Positions 1 to 9,245 of a stretch of DNA of 64,000 nucleotides are shown piece by piece. The notes below the pieces were generated by a model. The model had not been told where the DNA came from, searched no databases, and saw nothing but the letters and a program-made list of their open reading frames with translations. A program made the position numbers and the translations under genes. The number at the start of each line of letters is the position of its first letter. Position 1 is the first letter of the stretch. This stretch comes from Azospirillum humicireducens (GTDB taxonomy: Bacteria; Pseudomonadota; Alphaproteobacteria; Azospirillales; Azospirillaceae). The stretch lies in contig NZ_CP015285.1 of the NCBI RefSeq assembly GCF_001639105.2, positions 1,604,501 through 1,668,500 on the forward strand, given 5' to 3'.

Positions 1-1460
1 CGCATCAACGCCTCGAAGCCGGCGATGGCCCCGGTCTCCAGCAGGACGATGGGCTGGTAGTGCAGGCAGAGCTGGCCCTCTTCCAGCGCGGCGCGGAGGT
101 CGGCCTCCATCCGCATGGCGGCCATCGCCTGCCGGCGGAGATTGGCGTCGAACACGTCGATGCGCGCCCGACCGCCGCTCTTGGCGCGGTACATGGACAG
201 GCTGGCGTCGCGCAGCATGTCCTCCGCCCGGTCGTAGCCGGTCTGGCTCAGCGCCACGCCGATGGAGGCAGTCAGCACGAGATCGCGGCCCTCCTCCAAC
301 GTGATCGGGCGGGAGATGGCGCGGGCCATCCGCTCCGCCGCCTCCAGCGCGGCGCCGGCGTCGTCCAGCTCGTCCACCAGCACGGCGAACTCGTCGGCGG
401 ACAGGCGGGCCAGCGTGTCGCCGACGCGGCGGCTGGCGTCGAGGCGCGTGGCGACGATGCGCAGCACGCGGTCGCCGGCGCTGGTGCCCAGCGCGTCGTT
501 GATCGCCTTGAAGCGGTCCAGGTCGATGATGATCGCGGCGAAGGGCCGGGCGCCGGCCCGGCGGTTGCGGTCCAGCGCCTGCCCGATGCGGTCGAGCAGA
601 AGGGTGCGGTTGGGCAGCCCGGTCATGGCGTCGTGGACGGCGTCGAACAGGATCTGCTGCTCGGCCTTCTTGCGCGCGGTGATGTCGGTCATCGAGCCGG
701 CCATGCGGACGGCATAGCCCTTCTCGTTCCGCACCGCCAGCCCGCGCACCAGCATCCACAACTGCCCACCCGCCCTGTCGCAGATGCGGAACTCGTGCTG
801 GAGGTGCGGGCGCTCGCCGGTCAGGTGCAGGTTGATGGCGGTGCGCAGCCCGTCCAGATCGCCGGGCAGGACATGCCGGAACCACTCGTCGAGGGTTCCG
901 CCGATCTCGGCATCCTCATAGCCGAGCATCGCCTTCCAGCGCGGCGAGTAATAGATCTCGCCGCTGTCGATGTGCCAGTCCCACAGCCCGTCCGCCGCCC
1001 CGGCGGCGGCAAGCGCATAGCGCTCCTCGCTCTGGCGCAGGCGCTGCTCGGCGAGCTTGCGGTCGGTGATGTCGGCGACGGAGCCGACCAGCCGGATCGG
1101 AAACCCCATTTCGTCCATCACCGCCATGCCGCGGCAGACCAGCCAGCGCCAGTGCGGTTTGTCGGTCGAATCGACGGCTGGATCGGCACGGCGGACGCGG
1201 TGCTCGATCTGGAAGGGGACGGACAGCCCGACCATCTGCGCTTCGAACGAGGCGTGCAGCCAATCGACGTCTTCGGGATGGACCAGCGACAGCCAGTCGG
1301 CTGGCCGGTTGGTCTCGCGGCCGGGATCACCCAGGGGCAGACCGAGAAAATCCTTGAAGCGGGGGGAAAGGTACAGCGTGTCGCTGCGCAGGTCCCAGTC
1401 CCAGACGCCTTCGGAGCCGGCCTTTTCAGCCAGCAGATATCGGTCGATGTTGGTGTTCAA
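1..1460 (-). CDS. PAS-PAS-GGDEF-EAL cyclic-di-GMP signalling protein (C-terminus outside window)
   Basis: Reading leftward, about 486 codons are visible and the gene runs off the window edge inside the EAL domain (FEALM near residue 482). Two PAS domains come first, each with the WDW sensor motif and a closing ADIT/MTDIT segment, at about residues 5-120 and 130-250. A GGDEF domain follows at about 260-425. Its signature is degenerate, SADEF near residues 354-358, while the RxxD inhibitory site (RVGD) is kept. This predicts an inactive cyclase domain that may still bind GTP or c-di-GMP, coupled to an EAL phosphodiesterase whose catalytic residues cannot be judged here. No ATG fits the start, so I chose TTG at 1460, preceded by GAGGGG. 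No membrane segment is seen. It is divergent from recO. Confidence 0.85.
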   Translation of the reverse strand, partial: MNTNIDRYLLAEKAGSEGVWDWDLRSDTLYLSPRFKDFLGLPLGDPGRETNRPADWLSLVHPEDVDWLHASFEAQMVGLSVPFQIEHRVRRADPAVDSTDKPHWRWLVCRGMAVMDEMGFPIRLVGSVADITDRKLAEQRLRQSEERYALAAAGAADGLWDWHIDSGEIYYSPRWKAMLGYEDAEIGGTLDEWFRHVLPGDLDGLRTAINLHLTGERPHLQHEFRICDRAGGQLWMLVRGLAVRNEKGYAVRMAGSMTDITARKKAEQQILFDAVHDAMTGLPNRTLLLDRIGQALDRNRRAGARPFAAIIIDLDRFKAINDALGTSAGDRVLRIVATRLDASRRVGDTLARLSADEFAVLVDELDDAGAALEAAERMARAISRPITLEEGRDLVLTASIGVALSQTGYDRAEDMLRDASLSMYRAKSGGRARIDVFDANLRRQAMAAMRMEADLRAALEEGQLCLHYQPIVLLETGAIAGFEALM

Positions 1461-1655
1461 GACCCCTCGTCGGACCCCTTGGCGGCCAGCGATTGGTGGG
1501 GCCCCCCACCGTTGAGTGCCAGATTGTAGGGGGGGTCTGGTGAAGAATTTGTGAATGCACTCAATACGGGCGGGCCCGTCCGTCGTGAACGGTTCCCTTG
1601 GGGAGATTTTTTCCTATATTAGGATAGCCCGCCACCTCATCCGAGACCGGCACCG

Positions 1656-2378
1656 ATGGATTGGTCCGACCAGGGAATCGTTCTGTCCACCCGCCCGCAG
1701 GGTGAAGGGTCCGCCGTCGCGACCCTGCTGACGCGCGACCATGGCCGCCATGCCGGGATGGTGATGGGCGGCCGGTCGGCGCGGCAGCGCGGCACGCTGG
1801 AACCGGGGACGCTGGTCCACGCCCGGTGGCGCGGCCGGCTGCCGGAGCATCTCGGCCATTTCACGCTGGAGCCGGTGAAGGGCTATGCCGCCAATTTCTT
1901 CGACGACGCCCATGCGCTGGCCGCCCTGATCAGCGCCTGCGCGCTGGTGGAGGCCGCCCTGCCGGAACGGGAGACCCACCCTGCCCTGTTCGACGGGCTT
2001 CTCGCCCTGTTCGACCTGCTGGACAGCCCGGCCTGGGCGGAAAGCTATGTGCGGTGGGAGGTCGGGCTGCTGGCCGAGCTTGGATTCGGCCTCGACCTCG
2101 ACCGCTGCGCGGTGTCGGGGGCCAACGACTATCTCGCCTATGTCAGCCCGCGCACCGGCCGCGCGGTGACCGCGTCGGTGGGAGAGCCCTATCGCGACCG
2201 GTTGCTTCCCCTGCCCGATTTCCTGGCCGGACGCGGCGGCGGCGGGCATGCCGCCGTGTCCGATGGGCTCAGGCTGACCGCGCATTTCCTGGAACGCCAT
2301 GTGTTGAACGGGCCGCTGCCGCCCGCGCGCGAACGGCTGAGAGAACGTTACGCGAACGCGGTAGCGCGCTCCGCCTGA
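1656..2378 (+). CDS. recO: DNA repair protein RecO
   Basis: 240 aa, the normal RecO size. It begins [18 protein letters not shown], the typical start of the N-terminal OB fold. The middle is helical, with the segment [15 protein letters not shown] where many RecO proteins carry a zinc-binding region. Here most of those cysteines are absent, as is common in proteobacteria. RecO works with RecF and RecR to load RecA on SSB-coated single-stranded DNA and anneals complementary strands. parC follows after 20 bp on the same strand, so the two are probably co-transcribed. The recO-parC pairing is common in alphaproteobacteria. Confidence 0.93.
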   Translation: MDWSDQGIVLSTRPQGEGSAVATLLTRDHGRHAGMVMGGRSARQRGTLEPGTLVHARWRGRLPEHLGHFTLEPVKGYAANFFDDAHALAALISACALVEAALPERETHPALFDGLLALFDLLDSPAWAESYVRWEVGLLAELGFGLDLDRCAVSGANDYLAYVSPRTGRAVTASVGEPYRDRLLPLPDFLAGRGGGGHAAVSDGLRLTAHFLERHVLNGPLPPARERLRERYANAVARSA

Positions 2379-2398
2379 AACTGCTAGACCGCATCATC

Positions 2399-4624
2399 AT
2401 GAAGCCGCAAAACCCCGCCTCAGAAATTCTGGAGAAGCCGCTGGCCGACGCGCTCGGCGAGCGGTATCTCAGCTATGCGCTGTCCACCATCATGTCCCGC
2501 TCGCTGCCCGACGTGCGAGACGGGCTGAAGCCGGTGCACCGACGCCTGCTGTTCGCCATGAGCCAGCTCCGGCTGGAACCGACGACGCCGCCCAAGAAGT
2601 CGGCGCGCGTCGTCGGCGACGTGATCGGCAAATTCCACCCGCACGGCGACAGCTCGGTCTATGACGCGCTGGTGCGGCTGGCGCAGGATTTCTCCGTCCG
2701 CTATCCGCTGGTCGACGGCCAGGGCAATTTCGGCAACATCGACGGCGATAACGCCGCGGCGATGCGCTACACCGAAGCCCGCCTGACCGAGGTCGCCAAG
2801 GCCCTGCTGGAAGGCATCGACGAGGACGCCGTCGATTTCCGCCCGACCTATGACGGCGACGGCGACGAGCCGGCTGTCCTGCCCTCCAACTTCCCGAACC
2901 TGCTGGCCAACGGGTCGAGCGGCATCGCGGTGGGCATGGCGACCAACATCCCGCCGCACAATGTCGGCGAGATCTGCGACGCGCTGCGCCACCTGATCAA
3001 GCACCGCGACGCCCCGATCGAGACGCTGGTCGGCTTCATGCCCGGCCCCGATTTCCCCACCGGCGGTGTGCTGGTCGAGTCGCGGGAGAATGTGATCGAG
3101 GCCTACCGCACCGGCCGCGGCGCCTTCCGCCTGCGCGCCCGCTGGGAGGTGGAGAAGCTCGCCCAGGGCACCTGGCAGATCGTCGTCACCGAGGTCCCCT
3201 ATCAGGTGCAGAAGGCCCGGCTGGTCGAGAAGATCGCCGAGCTGCTGCTGGCCAAGAAGCTGATCCTGCTGGACGATGTCCGCGACGAATCGGCGGAGGA
3301 CGTCCGCCTCGTCCTGGTGCCCAAGAGCCGGAACGTGGATCCCGAGGTGCTGATGGCCTCGCTGTTCCAGGCCACCGACCTGGAGATCCGCTTCTCGCTG
3401 AACATGAACGTGCTGGGCGCCGACCATGTGCCGCGGGTGATGAACCTGCGCGAGGTTCTGCAGGCCTTCCTCGACCACCGGCACGAGGTGCTGGTCCGCC
3501 GGTCCAATCACCGGCTGAAGCAGATCGACCACCGGCTGGAGGTTCTCGGCGGCTATCTCGCCGCCTACCTGAACCTGGACGAGGTCATCCGCATCATCCG
3601 CGAGGAGGACGAGCCGAAGCAGGAACTGATCCGCGCCTTCACCCTGACCGACGTGCAGGCCGACGCCATCCTCAACATGCGGCTGCGCAATTTGCGCAAG
3701 CTGGAGGAGATGGAGATCCGGCGCGAGCACGACACGCTGACCACCGAGAAGAACGGCCTGCTGGAGCTGCTGGGCGACGAGACCCTGCGCTGGAAGCGGA
3801 TCGCCGAAGGCGTCGCCGAGATCAAGAAGAAGTTCGGCGGCGGCGCGCTCGGCAAGCGGCGGACCGACGTGGCCGATGCACCGGCGGTGATCGAGGTGCC
3901 GCTGGACGCGCTGGTGGAACGCGAGCCGGTGACCGTCATCTGCTCCGCCAAGGGCTGGATCCGCACGGTGCGCGGCCATCTGACCGACGCGGAAGCGGAG
4001 GATGTGAAGTACAAGGACGGCGACGCCCGCGGCTTCGTCGAGCGCTGCGAGACGACCGACAAGCTGCTGGTCTTCGCCAGCAACGGCAAGTTCTTCACCA
4101 TCGGCGTCGACAAGCTGCCACGCGGCCGCGGCTTCGGCGAGCCGGTGCGGCTGATGATCGACCTCGGCAACGATGTCGACATCGTCGACCTGTTCCGCCA
4201 CCAAGCGGGCCGCACTCTGCTGGTGGTGTCGGAGGACGGCCGCGGCTTCCGTGTCGAGGAGGCGGAGGTGCTGGCCCAGACCCGCGCCGGCCGCCAAGTG
4301 CTGAACCTGGAGGACGGCAAGTCGGCCCGCATCTGCCATCCGGTGAGCGGCGACACCCTCGCCATCATCGGCAACAACCGCAAGATGCTGGTCTTCCCGT
4401 TGGAGCAGGTGCCGGTGATGACCCGCGGCAAGGGCGTCCAGCTTCAGAAATACAAGGACGCCAGCGTCGCCGACGTGAAGACCTTCACGCTGGCCGAAGG
4501 GCTGAGCTGGAGGAACGGCGAGCGGAACTTCACCGTCACCGACCTGACCGGCTGGATGGGCGACCGCGCCGGCCAGGGCAAGATGCCGCCGAACGGCTTC
4601 CCGAAGAACAACCGGTTCCTGTGA
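2399..4624 (+). CDS. parC: DNA topoisomerase IV subunit A
   Basis: 741 aa. It starts [10 protein letters not shown], followed by the GyrA/ParC breakage-reunion domain: [21 protein letters not shown], then the QRDR-equivalent region [19 protein letters not shown] with the catalytic-Tyr region [11 protein letters not shown]. The C-terminal third carries the beta-pinwheel repeats (for example [10 protein letters not shown] and [10 protein letters not shown]). It is shorter than GyrA, as expected for ParC. With ParE it decatenates daughter chromosomes. The reading frame stays open upstream of 2399 over recO, but similarity to ParC begins at this ATG. The ribosome-binding site is weak, which suggests coupling to recO. 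Confidence 0.95.
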   Translation: MKPQNPASEILEKPLADALGERYLSYALSTIMSRSLPDVRDGLKPVHRRLLFAMSQLRLEPTTPPKKSARVVGDVIGKFHPHGDSSVYDALVRLAQDFSVRYPLVDGQGNFGNIDGDNAAAMRYTEARLTEVAKALLEGIDEDAVDFRPTYDGDGDEPAVLPSNFPNLLANGSSGIAVGMATNIPPHNVGEICDALRHLIKHRDAPIETLVGFMPGPDFPTGGVLVESRENVIEAYRTGRGAFRLRARWEVEKLAQGTWQIVVTEVPYQVQKARLVEKIAELLLAKKLILLDDVRDESAEDVRLVLVPKSRNVDPEVLMASLFQATDLEIRFSLNMNVLGADHVPRVMNLREVLQAFLDHRHEVLVRRSNHRLKQIDHRLEVLGGYLAAYLNLDEVIRIIREEDEPKQELIRAFTLTDVQADAILNMRLRNLRKLEEMEIRREHDTLTTEKNGLLELLGDETLRWKRIAEGVAEIKKKFGGGALGKRRTDVADAPAVIEVPLDALVEREPVTVICSAKGWIRTVRGHLTDAEAEDVKYKDGDARGFVERCETTDKLLVFASNGKFFTIGVDKLPRGRGFGEPVRLMIDLGNDVDIVDLFRHQAGRTLLVVSEDGRGFRVEEAEVLAQTRAGRQVLNLEDGKSARICHPVSGDTLAIIGNNRKMLVFPLEQVPVMTRGKGVQLQKYKDASVADVKTFTLAEGLSWRNGERNFTVTDLTGWMGDRAGQGKMPPNGFPKNNRFL

Positions 4625-4629
4625 GGTGA

Positions 4630-4655
4630 GGTGGGGTGCTCACGGGTGCCCCACC
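4630..4655. terminator. Possible bidirectional terminator between parC and motE
   Basis: A GGTGGGG/CCCCACC stem with a 12-nt loop sits in the 45-bp gap between the convergent parC and motE-like genes. There is no strong T-run on either side, so support comes mainly from location. Confidence 0.35.
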
Positions 4656-4669
4656 AAGTAAAATCGTCC

Positions 4670-5674
4670 CTACTTCGGCGCCGTGATCGTCGCCGACAGC
4701 GGCACGCGGCGTTCGACCAGGGCCGAGGTGACCTCCTTGGCCTTCACCGGGTCCATCGCGGCCAGGATCGGCGCGGTCTTCTGTTCCTTCATCTTCTGGA
4801 TGACGCCCAGCAGAACTGGCATGTCGAGCTCCTCGAAGATGCGGGCCGCTTCCTTCGGCTTCATCGTCTCGTAGATCTTCACCAGGCTTTCCAGCTGGGC
4901 CGACTGCTTCTCGTCGCCCTGGGACATCAGCTTCTGGATGTCGGCCTTGGTCTTCTCCATCTCCGCGACCTTCTGGTCGATCCGCTTCTCGGCGGCGGCC
5001 AGCAGGGCCTCGCGCTGTTCCATCTCCTTGGTGCGGCGCTCGATCTCGGCGCGGCGGTCGGCGAAATGCTGAAGCAGTTCCTGGTTGTTGATCGGGCCGA
5101 GCGGAGCCGGCGGCGCATTGGCCGCCGGCGCATTCGCCGTGCCGCTCGACCCGCCCGGAGCCGGAGGAGCCTCCTTGCCGGGCTGGCCGGCGGTCGGCTT
5201 GGTGGTGGCGGCCGGAGGCTGGCCCGGCGGCAGCTGGGCGGGCGGCGTCGCCGGAGTGGAGCTTTGCGGCCCCTGGGCGAGGCTGACCGGGAAGTCCGGC
5301 AGACGGGCGTCATGGGTGGCGAGGCGCCACAGGTCGCCGACCCGGACCCCCAGCATCATCACCGCGACGAAGATGGTCAGCGGCAGCAGGCGGAACCGGA
5401 AGCCGCGCAATCGCGCCCGAAGCCGCTCGGTCAGCGGCACGCGCGGCGTCGCCGGCTTGCGCGCCTTGCCCTTGGCATTGCCCTTCTTCGCCGGCCCCTT
5501 GCCCGCGGCGGGACGCACGGCCGGCAATTGCGCCTGCTGGGTCTGTTGGGTCTGCTGAGCCGCCAGGGTGGCGGAGGTGCGGACGCCGGTCGGCGCGGAA
5601 CCGGCCGGGCGGATCACGACCTTGGGTTCGCCACCCGCCGCGGCGGGCTTGCCGTCACTGGTGCGCATGGTCAT
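4670..5674 (-). CDS. motE: MotE-like flagellar protein (MgtE-N/FliG-like fold)
   Basis: 334 aa. The N-terminus (1-95) is Gln/Ala/Lys-rich and cytoplasmic. One membrane segment follows at about 99-118 (LLPLTIFVAVMMLGVRVG), then a long Pro/Ala/Gly linker. A coiled coil covers about 200-265 (FADRRAEIERRTKEMEQRE). The C-terminal domain has the pattern IYETMKPKEAARIFEELD and MDPVKAKEVTSALVE, the MgtE-N/FliG-M-like fold seen in MotE, a chaperone for the stator protein MotC in rhizobia. Its start overlaps the DUF6468 stop in an ATGA, so translation is coupled to fliL-fliM-DUF6468. The membrane topology and position agree with a flagellar role. The exact MotE activity is inferred. Confidence 0.8.
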   Translation of the reverse strand: MTMRTSDGKPAAAGGEPKVVIRPAGSAPTGVRTSATLAAQQTQQTQQAQLPAVRPAAGKGPAKKGNAKGKARKPATPRVPLTERLRARLRGFRFRLLPLTIFVAVMMLGVRVGDLWRLATHDARLPDFPVSLAQGPQSSTPATPPAQLPPGQPPAATTKPTAGQPGKEAPPAPGGSSGTANAPAANAPPAPLGPINNQELLQHFADRRAEIERRTKEMEQREALLAAAEKRIDQKVAEMEKTKADIQKLMSQGDEKQSAQLESLVKIYETMKPKEAARIFEELDMPVLLGVIQKMKEQKTAPILAAMDPVKAKEVTSALVERRVPLSATITAPK

Positions 5675-6312
5675 CCAAGCCCCTTACCGGCATTCTCGAT
5701 CGCCTGCAGAAGTTCGCGTTCGGCCCTGGACAGGCTCTCGCCGTCCCTGGTGATTGGGTCCCGGACGCTGGGATCGCGCGGTTCGGGTTCGGCGCGCGCG
5801 GCGGCGCGGCGCGGCGGCGCGTCCAGCCGGGCCGGCGGCGGGGCATGGCCGTCATGGTCGTGGTCGTCCTCGACCGGCAGGCTGCGCAGGGCCGGGCGCG
5901 GGGCAACCAGCGGCGCCTTGGCAGGGATGCGCGAGGCCAGCGCAGGGGCCACGGCATTGGAGCGCCCGCCATCGCGCCGGCTGCCGCCGTCACGCTCGCC
6001 GACGCCGCCCAGGCGGTTGGCCAGCGCGTCGGCCGCCTCGATCATGAATTCCAGCTCGTCGCGCAGGGTCTGCGCCTTGTTCACCGTGCGCTGAAGATCC
6101 TCGCCGGTGTCGCTGGCCGCCTTCTTCAGCGTGCGCACGCCGGTCTCCGCCCGCGCCATCGCGTCGTTCAGGCCCTGGATCAGTTCGGCCATCTCGCCGC
6201 GGCTCTCGCGCAGGGCGATGATCTGCCGGTTCAGGATGATCGCATAGGCGATGGTCGCGGCCAGCAGGCCGACCATCACGACATCGATGATGATGGAGAC
6301 CAGCGGACTCAT
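5671..6312 (-). CDS. DUF6468 flagellar-cluster membrane protein
   Basis: 213 aa. An N-terminal membrane anchor (about residues 4-25, IIIDVVMVGLLAATIAYAI) is followed by a predicted coiled coil over about 30-100 (LRESRGEMAELIQGLNDAMA). The tail is rich in Pro, Arg and Ala with no recognisable fold. I recognise the N-terminal part as DUF6468, an uncharacterised family found next to fliM in Rhodospirillales. It overlaps fliM upstream and motE downstream by four bases each (ATGA), which points to fixed stoichiometry with the switch and stator proteins. A structural or stator-assembly role is a guess. There is no catalytic motif. Confidence 0.8.
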   Translation of the reverse strand: MSPLVSIIIDVVMVGLLAATIAYAIILNRQIIALRESRGEMAELIQGLNDAMARAETGVRTLKKAASDTGEDLQRTVNKAQTLRDELEFMIEAADALANRLGGVGERDGGSRRDGGRSNAVAPALASRIPAKAPLVAPRPALRSLPVEDDHDHDGHAPPPARLDAPPRRAAARAEPEPRDPSVRDPITRDGESLSRAERELLQAIENAGKGLG

Positions 6313-7382
6313 AGCCTCATGACCTCCTGCTTGGGCAGTTCCTTTTCCAGGCGGACCGCGATGTGCCCGCCCTTGCGCCCCATCCGCCCCTGGAACATCG
6401 ACACGTCGCCGCAGCGCAGCTCGATGGCGCCGTCGGGGGTGGCGTTCAGCAGGATGCGGGTGCCGACGCGCCAGTTCAGCACGTCGTGCAGGGTCATCGT
6501 CACCTCGTCCAGCACGGCGGAGAGGTCGACGTCCGTCACCATCAGTTCGGAGGCCAGGTGGGTTTCCCAGATCGAGTCACGGCCGAACTTCTCGCCCATG
6601 AACATCTGGAGCAGCAACTCACGCACCGGCTCCAGCGTCGCGTAGGGGATCATCAGCTCCAGCCGGCCGCCGCGATCCTCCATGTCGATGCGCAGCTTGA
6701 CCAGAACCGCCGCATTCGCGGGACGCGCGATGGTGGCAAAGCGCGGGTTGGTCTCCAGCCGGTCGAAACGGAAGGTGACGGGCGACAGCGGATCGAAGGC
6801 GGCGGACAGGTCGGACAGCACCACATGGACCATGCGTTCCACGAGGTTGCGTTCGATGGTGGTGTAGGGACGGCCTTCGATGCGCATCGCCGCCGTGCCG
6901 CGCCGGCCGCCCAGCAGCACGTCGACGATGGAATAGATCAGCGCGGAATCGACGACCATCAGGCCGTAATTGTCCCACTCCTCCGCCTTGAAGACCGACA
7001 GCATGGCCGGCAGCGGGATGGAGTTCAGGTAATCGCCGAAACGCACCGAGGAAATCTGGTCGAGGCTGACCTCGACGTTGTCGGAGGTGAAGTTGCGCAA
7101 GCTGGTGGACATCATGCGGACGAGGCGGTCGAAGACCACCTCCAGCATCGGCAGGCGTTCGTAGTTGACCAGCGCCGAGTTGACCAGCGCCATGATGCCG
7201 GAGTTGTCGCCGTCGCCGGCGCCGCCCTGGTCGAAGCCCAACAGGCTGTCGATCTCGTCCTGGTTCAGGACGCGGGTCGACCCGCCGCCGCCCACATCGC
7301 CGACATCGCCGCTGTCCTCGGCCAACGCCGCCCATTCCGCGGCAAGCCGTTCCTCTTCGCTCAGTTCACCGGTGTCGCTCAT
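6309..7382 (-). CDS. fliM: Flagellar motor switch protein FliM
   Basis: 357 aa. The N-terminal tail carries LNQDEIDSLLGF, the CheY-P-binding segment. The middle CheC-like domain is followed by a C-terminal SpoA domain (VTMTLHDVLNWRVGTRILLN). An acidic Glu/Gly-rich stretch precedes the EIDSLL motif, making the N-terminus longer than in E. coli. FliM forms the C-ring with FliG and FliN and sets the direction of rotation. It lies 28 bp downstream of fliL and overlaps the DUF6468 gene by ATGA. Confidence 0.96.
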   Translation of the reverse strand: MSDTGELSEEERLAAEWAALAEDSGDVGDVGGGGSTRVLNQDEIDSLLGFDQGGAGDGDNSGIMALVNSALVNYERLPMLEVVFDRLVRMMSTSLRNFTSDNVEVSLDQISSVRFGDYLNSIPLPAMLSVFKAEEWDNYGLMVVDSALIYSIVDVLLGGRRGTAAMRIEGRPYTTIERNLVERMVHVVLSDLSAAFDPLSPVTFRFDRLETNPRFATIARPANAAVLVKLRIDMEDRGGRLELMIPYATLEPVRELLLQMFMGEKFGRDSIWETHLASELMVTDVDLSAVLDEVTMTLHDVLNWRVGTRILLNATPDGAIELRCGDVSMFQGRMGRKGGHIAVRLEKELPKQEVMRL

Positions 7383-7410
7383 CGGCCGCCATCCCCACCT
7401 GACCGGGCCC

Positions 7411-7962
7411 TCACTGGACCAGCATTTCCTTGAACAGCACGTCCTTCACCTTCACCGGATAGGCGGCTGCGGTGATGCGCAGCAGCAGTTCCTGACGCAA
7501 CCGGTACATGCCGGCCGACCCGCGCAAATCCTCCAGCCGCAGCTCGCGCAGATAGACCTGGAAGTTGTCGATGATGCGCGGCAGCACATGCTCCACCGCT
7601 CCGACATCCTCCGGCTTCGACAGCTGGATGGAGATCTTGATCTTCAGGAAGGCCGGGCGCTTGTTGCCGGTGTTCAGGTTCACCAGCATGTCCGGCAGGT
7701 CGTAGAAGACCGGGGCCGCATGCGGATCGGGCTTGCCCGGTTCCGCCTTGTGATCGCCCTCGGCCGCGGCTTGTTCGCCCTCGGCAGCCTGTTCCTCCTT
7801 GCCCAGCAGGCTGTCGAGCAAACCGGAGAAATAAACGCCGGCACCGGCGCCGATCAGCAGCACCAGGGGAAGGACGACGAACAGGACCAGCTTCTTGCCG
7901 CTGAATTTCTTCCGCGGCAGGCCGTCGGTCGAAAGTTCCCCGGCGTCGGTTTCGGCAGCCAT
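7411..7962 (-). CDS. fliL: Flagellar basal body-associated protein FliL
   Basis: 183 aa from the ATG at 7962, which is preceded by AGGA. The open frame extends 19 codons further upstream but without FliL similarity. One membrane helix (LVLFVVLPLVLLIGAGAGV) lies after a basic cytoplasmic N-terminus. An Ala/Glu linker leads to the periplasmic stomatin-like FliL domain (MLVNLNTGNKRPAFLKIKI to AYPVKVKDVLFKEMLVQ). FliL surrounds or stabilises MotAB stators and supports torque. It is the first gene of fliL-fliM-DUF6468-motE. Confidence 0.94.
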   Translation of the reverse strand: MAAETDAGELSTDGLPRKKFSGKKLVLFVVLPLVLLIGAGAGVYFSGLLDSLLGKEEQAAEGEQAAAEGDHKAEPGKPDPHAAPVFYDLPDMLVNLNTGNKRPAFLKIKISIQLSKPEDVGAVEHVLPRIIDNFQVYLRELRLEDLRGSAGMYRLRQELLLRITAAAYPVKVKDVLFKEMLVQ

Positions 7963-8413
7963 GACATCCTGGTTCGTTCGAGGTGCGCAACAGGTGCAGG
8001 CATCCGCCGCCCGCCCCACCGTCTGTCCATGCCAAAGCTACTTTTGGGATAGTTAATAACTCCTTTCGAGTGGCTGATGGGACACTCCGGACGGGCAGGT
8101 TTCGCCCCGTTGTGGCCGTTTCGGCACGGTTCTTGATTGGGGCTGCCCGGCAGTCCGCCACCGCCCGGCCGCGCAAGGCCGAACCGCGCCCGGACTCCGC
8201 CTCCGGCCGCCCGCCGTCCCCCTCGGGGCCGCGGGGCTGCCGTTCATCGCCCCGCCGCATCACCCCTGCGGCGGGAACGGGAGAGTCTTGCCCGGCGGCA
8301 CCCGGCAAGGAACGCCCGCATCCCGGCAGATTCTGCCCGGCATCCCCTGCCCCATCCGGCGGGATCGCCCCCTGCTTGCCCGGACTCACGGGAATTCAAG
8401 AGGTCGGCGGAGT
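7963..8413. other. Intergenic region between divergent fliL and flgF, no gene seen
   Basis: About 450 bp upstream of both flagellar operons. Short AT-rich patches (for example GGATAGTTAATAACTCC around 8046-8062) fall on the fliL side and could contain its promoter, but I find no sigma-54 site reading toward fliL. The remainder is Pro/Arg-type GC-rich sequence whose open frames show no protein character. Confidence 0.6.
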
Positions 8414-8429
8414 TGGCACGCTGCCTGCA
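8414..8429 (+). promoter_or_regulatory. Sigma-54 promoter of the flgF-flgG-flgA-flgH operon
   Basis: TGGCACG-CTGC-CTGCA matches the consensus TGGCACG-N4-TTGCA at every position but one, with exact GG/GC spacing. It lies about 62 bp before the flgF ATG. Rod and hook genes are sigma-54 (RpoN/FlbD) class genes in other alphaproteobacteria, so site and position agree. Confidence 0.85.
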
Positions 8430-8491
8430 TTACCTCTTTCGCCGGTCGGACGCTGTCGCCCGATCCGTTCGCAAGGTGAAGAGGCCGCAAG

Positions 8492-9214
8492 ATGGAAAAC
8501 TCGATCTACGTCGCCCTGTCGCACCAGATGGCCCTGCGGCGCCAGTTGGATGTGACCTCGAACAACATCGCGAACGTCAACACGACCGGCTACAAGAACC
8601 AGCGGATGCTGTTCACCGAATTCCTGGAAAAGCCGGGCCTGCACGAGAAGGTCAGCTTCGTCCAGGACCGCGCGGTGGTGCGCGACCTGTCCAACGGCGC
8701 CATGACCCAGACCGGCAATCCGCTGGATCTGGCGCTGACCGGCCAGGGGTACTTCACCGTCGATACCGCCAGCGGCCCCCGCTACACGCGCGCCGGCAAC
8801 TTCCACCTGAACGACCAGCGCCAGCTGGTGGATGCCGGCGGCCTGCCGGTCCTGGCCAACAACGGCCAGCCGATCACCATCCCGGCCGGCACCAGCGACG
8901 TCAAGGTCAGCGGCGACGGCACCGTCGCCACCGAGCTGGGCCCGGTCGGCAAGCTGAACATCGTCACCTTCAAGAACGAGCAGCTGATGACCGAGGTCGG
9001 CAACGGTCTGTACGTCACCGACGAGCAGCCGGAGCCCGCCCCGGCCGAGACGAAAGTGGCACAGGGATTGCTTGAGGGTTCGAACGTGAAGCCAGTGGTC
9101 GAGATGACGCAGATGATCGAACTCCAGCGCCAGTACATGTCCGCGCAGCGGATGATGGACAACGAACACGAGCGCATCCGCACGATGCTTCAGCGGCTGG
9201 GCCGCAGCGTCTGA
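8492..9214 (+). CDS. flgF: Flagellar basal-body rod protein FlgF
   Basis: 240 aa. It begins MENSIYVALSHQMALRRQLD and continues with the flagellar rod/hook N-terminal motif VTSNNIANVNTTGYK. It ends with the matching C-terminal helix (EMTQMIELQRQYMSAQRMMD) that packs against the N-terminus. FlgF is a proximal rod subunit exported by the flagellar type III apparatus, so it has no cleavable signal. flgG starts 31 bp downstream behind GAGGAGAAG. Confidence 0.95.
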   Translation: MENSIYVALSHQMALRRQLDVTSNNIANVNTTGYKNQRMLFTEFLEKPGLHEKVSFVQDRAVVRDLSNGAMTQTGNPLDLALTGQGYFTVDTASGPRYTRAGNFHLNDQRQLVDAGGLPVLANNGQPITIPAGTSDVKVSGDGTVATELGPVGKLNIVTFKNEQLMTEVGNGLYVTDEQPEPAPAETKVAQGLLEGSNVKPVVEMTQMIELQRQYMSAQRMMDNEHERIRTMLQRLGRSV

Positions 9215-9245
9215 ACCAGACCGACGACGAGAGGAGAAGACCACC

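Noticed and set aside
60..1529. Long plus-strand open frame (489 codons)
   Set aside because: Antisense to the PAS-GGDEF-EAL gene. His/Arg/Gly-rich composition typical of a shadow frame in GC-rich DNA, with no domain.
2420..4339. Minus-strand open frame (639 codons)
   Set aside because: Antisense to parC. Composition is a frame shadow.
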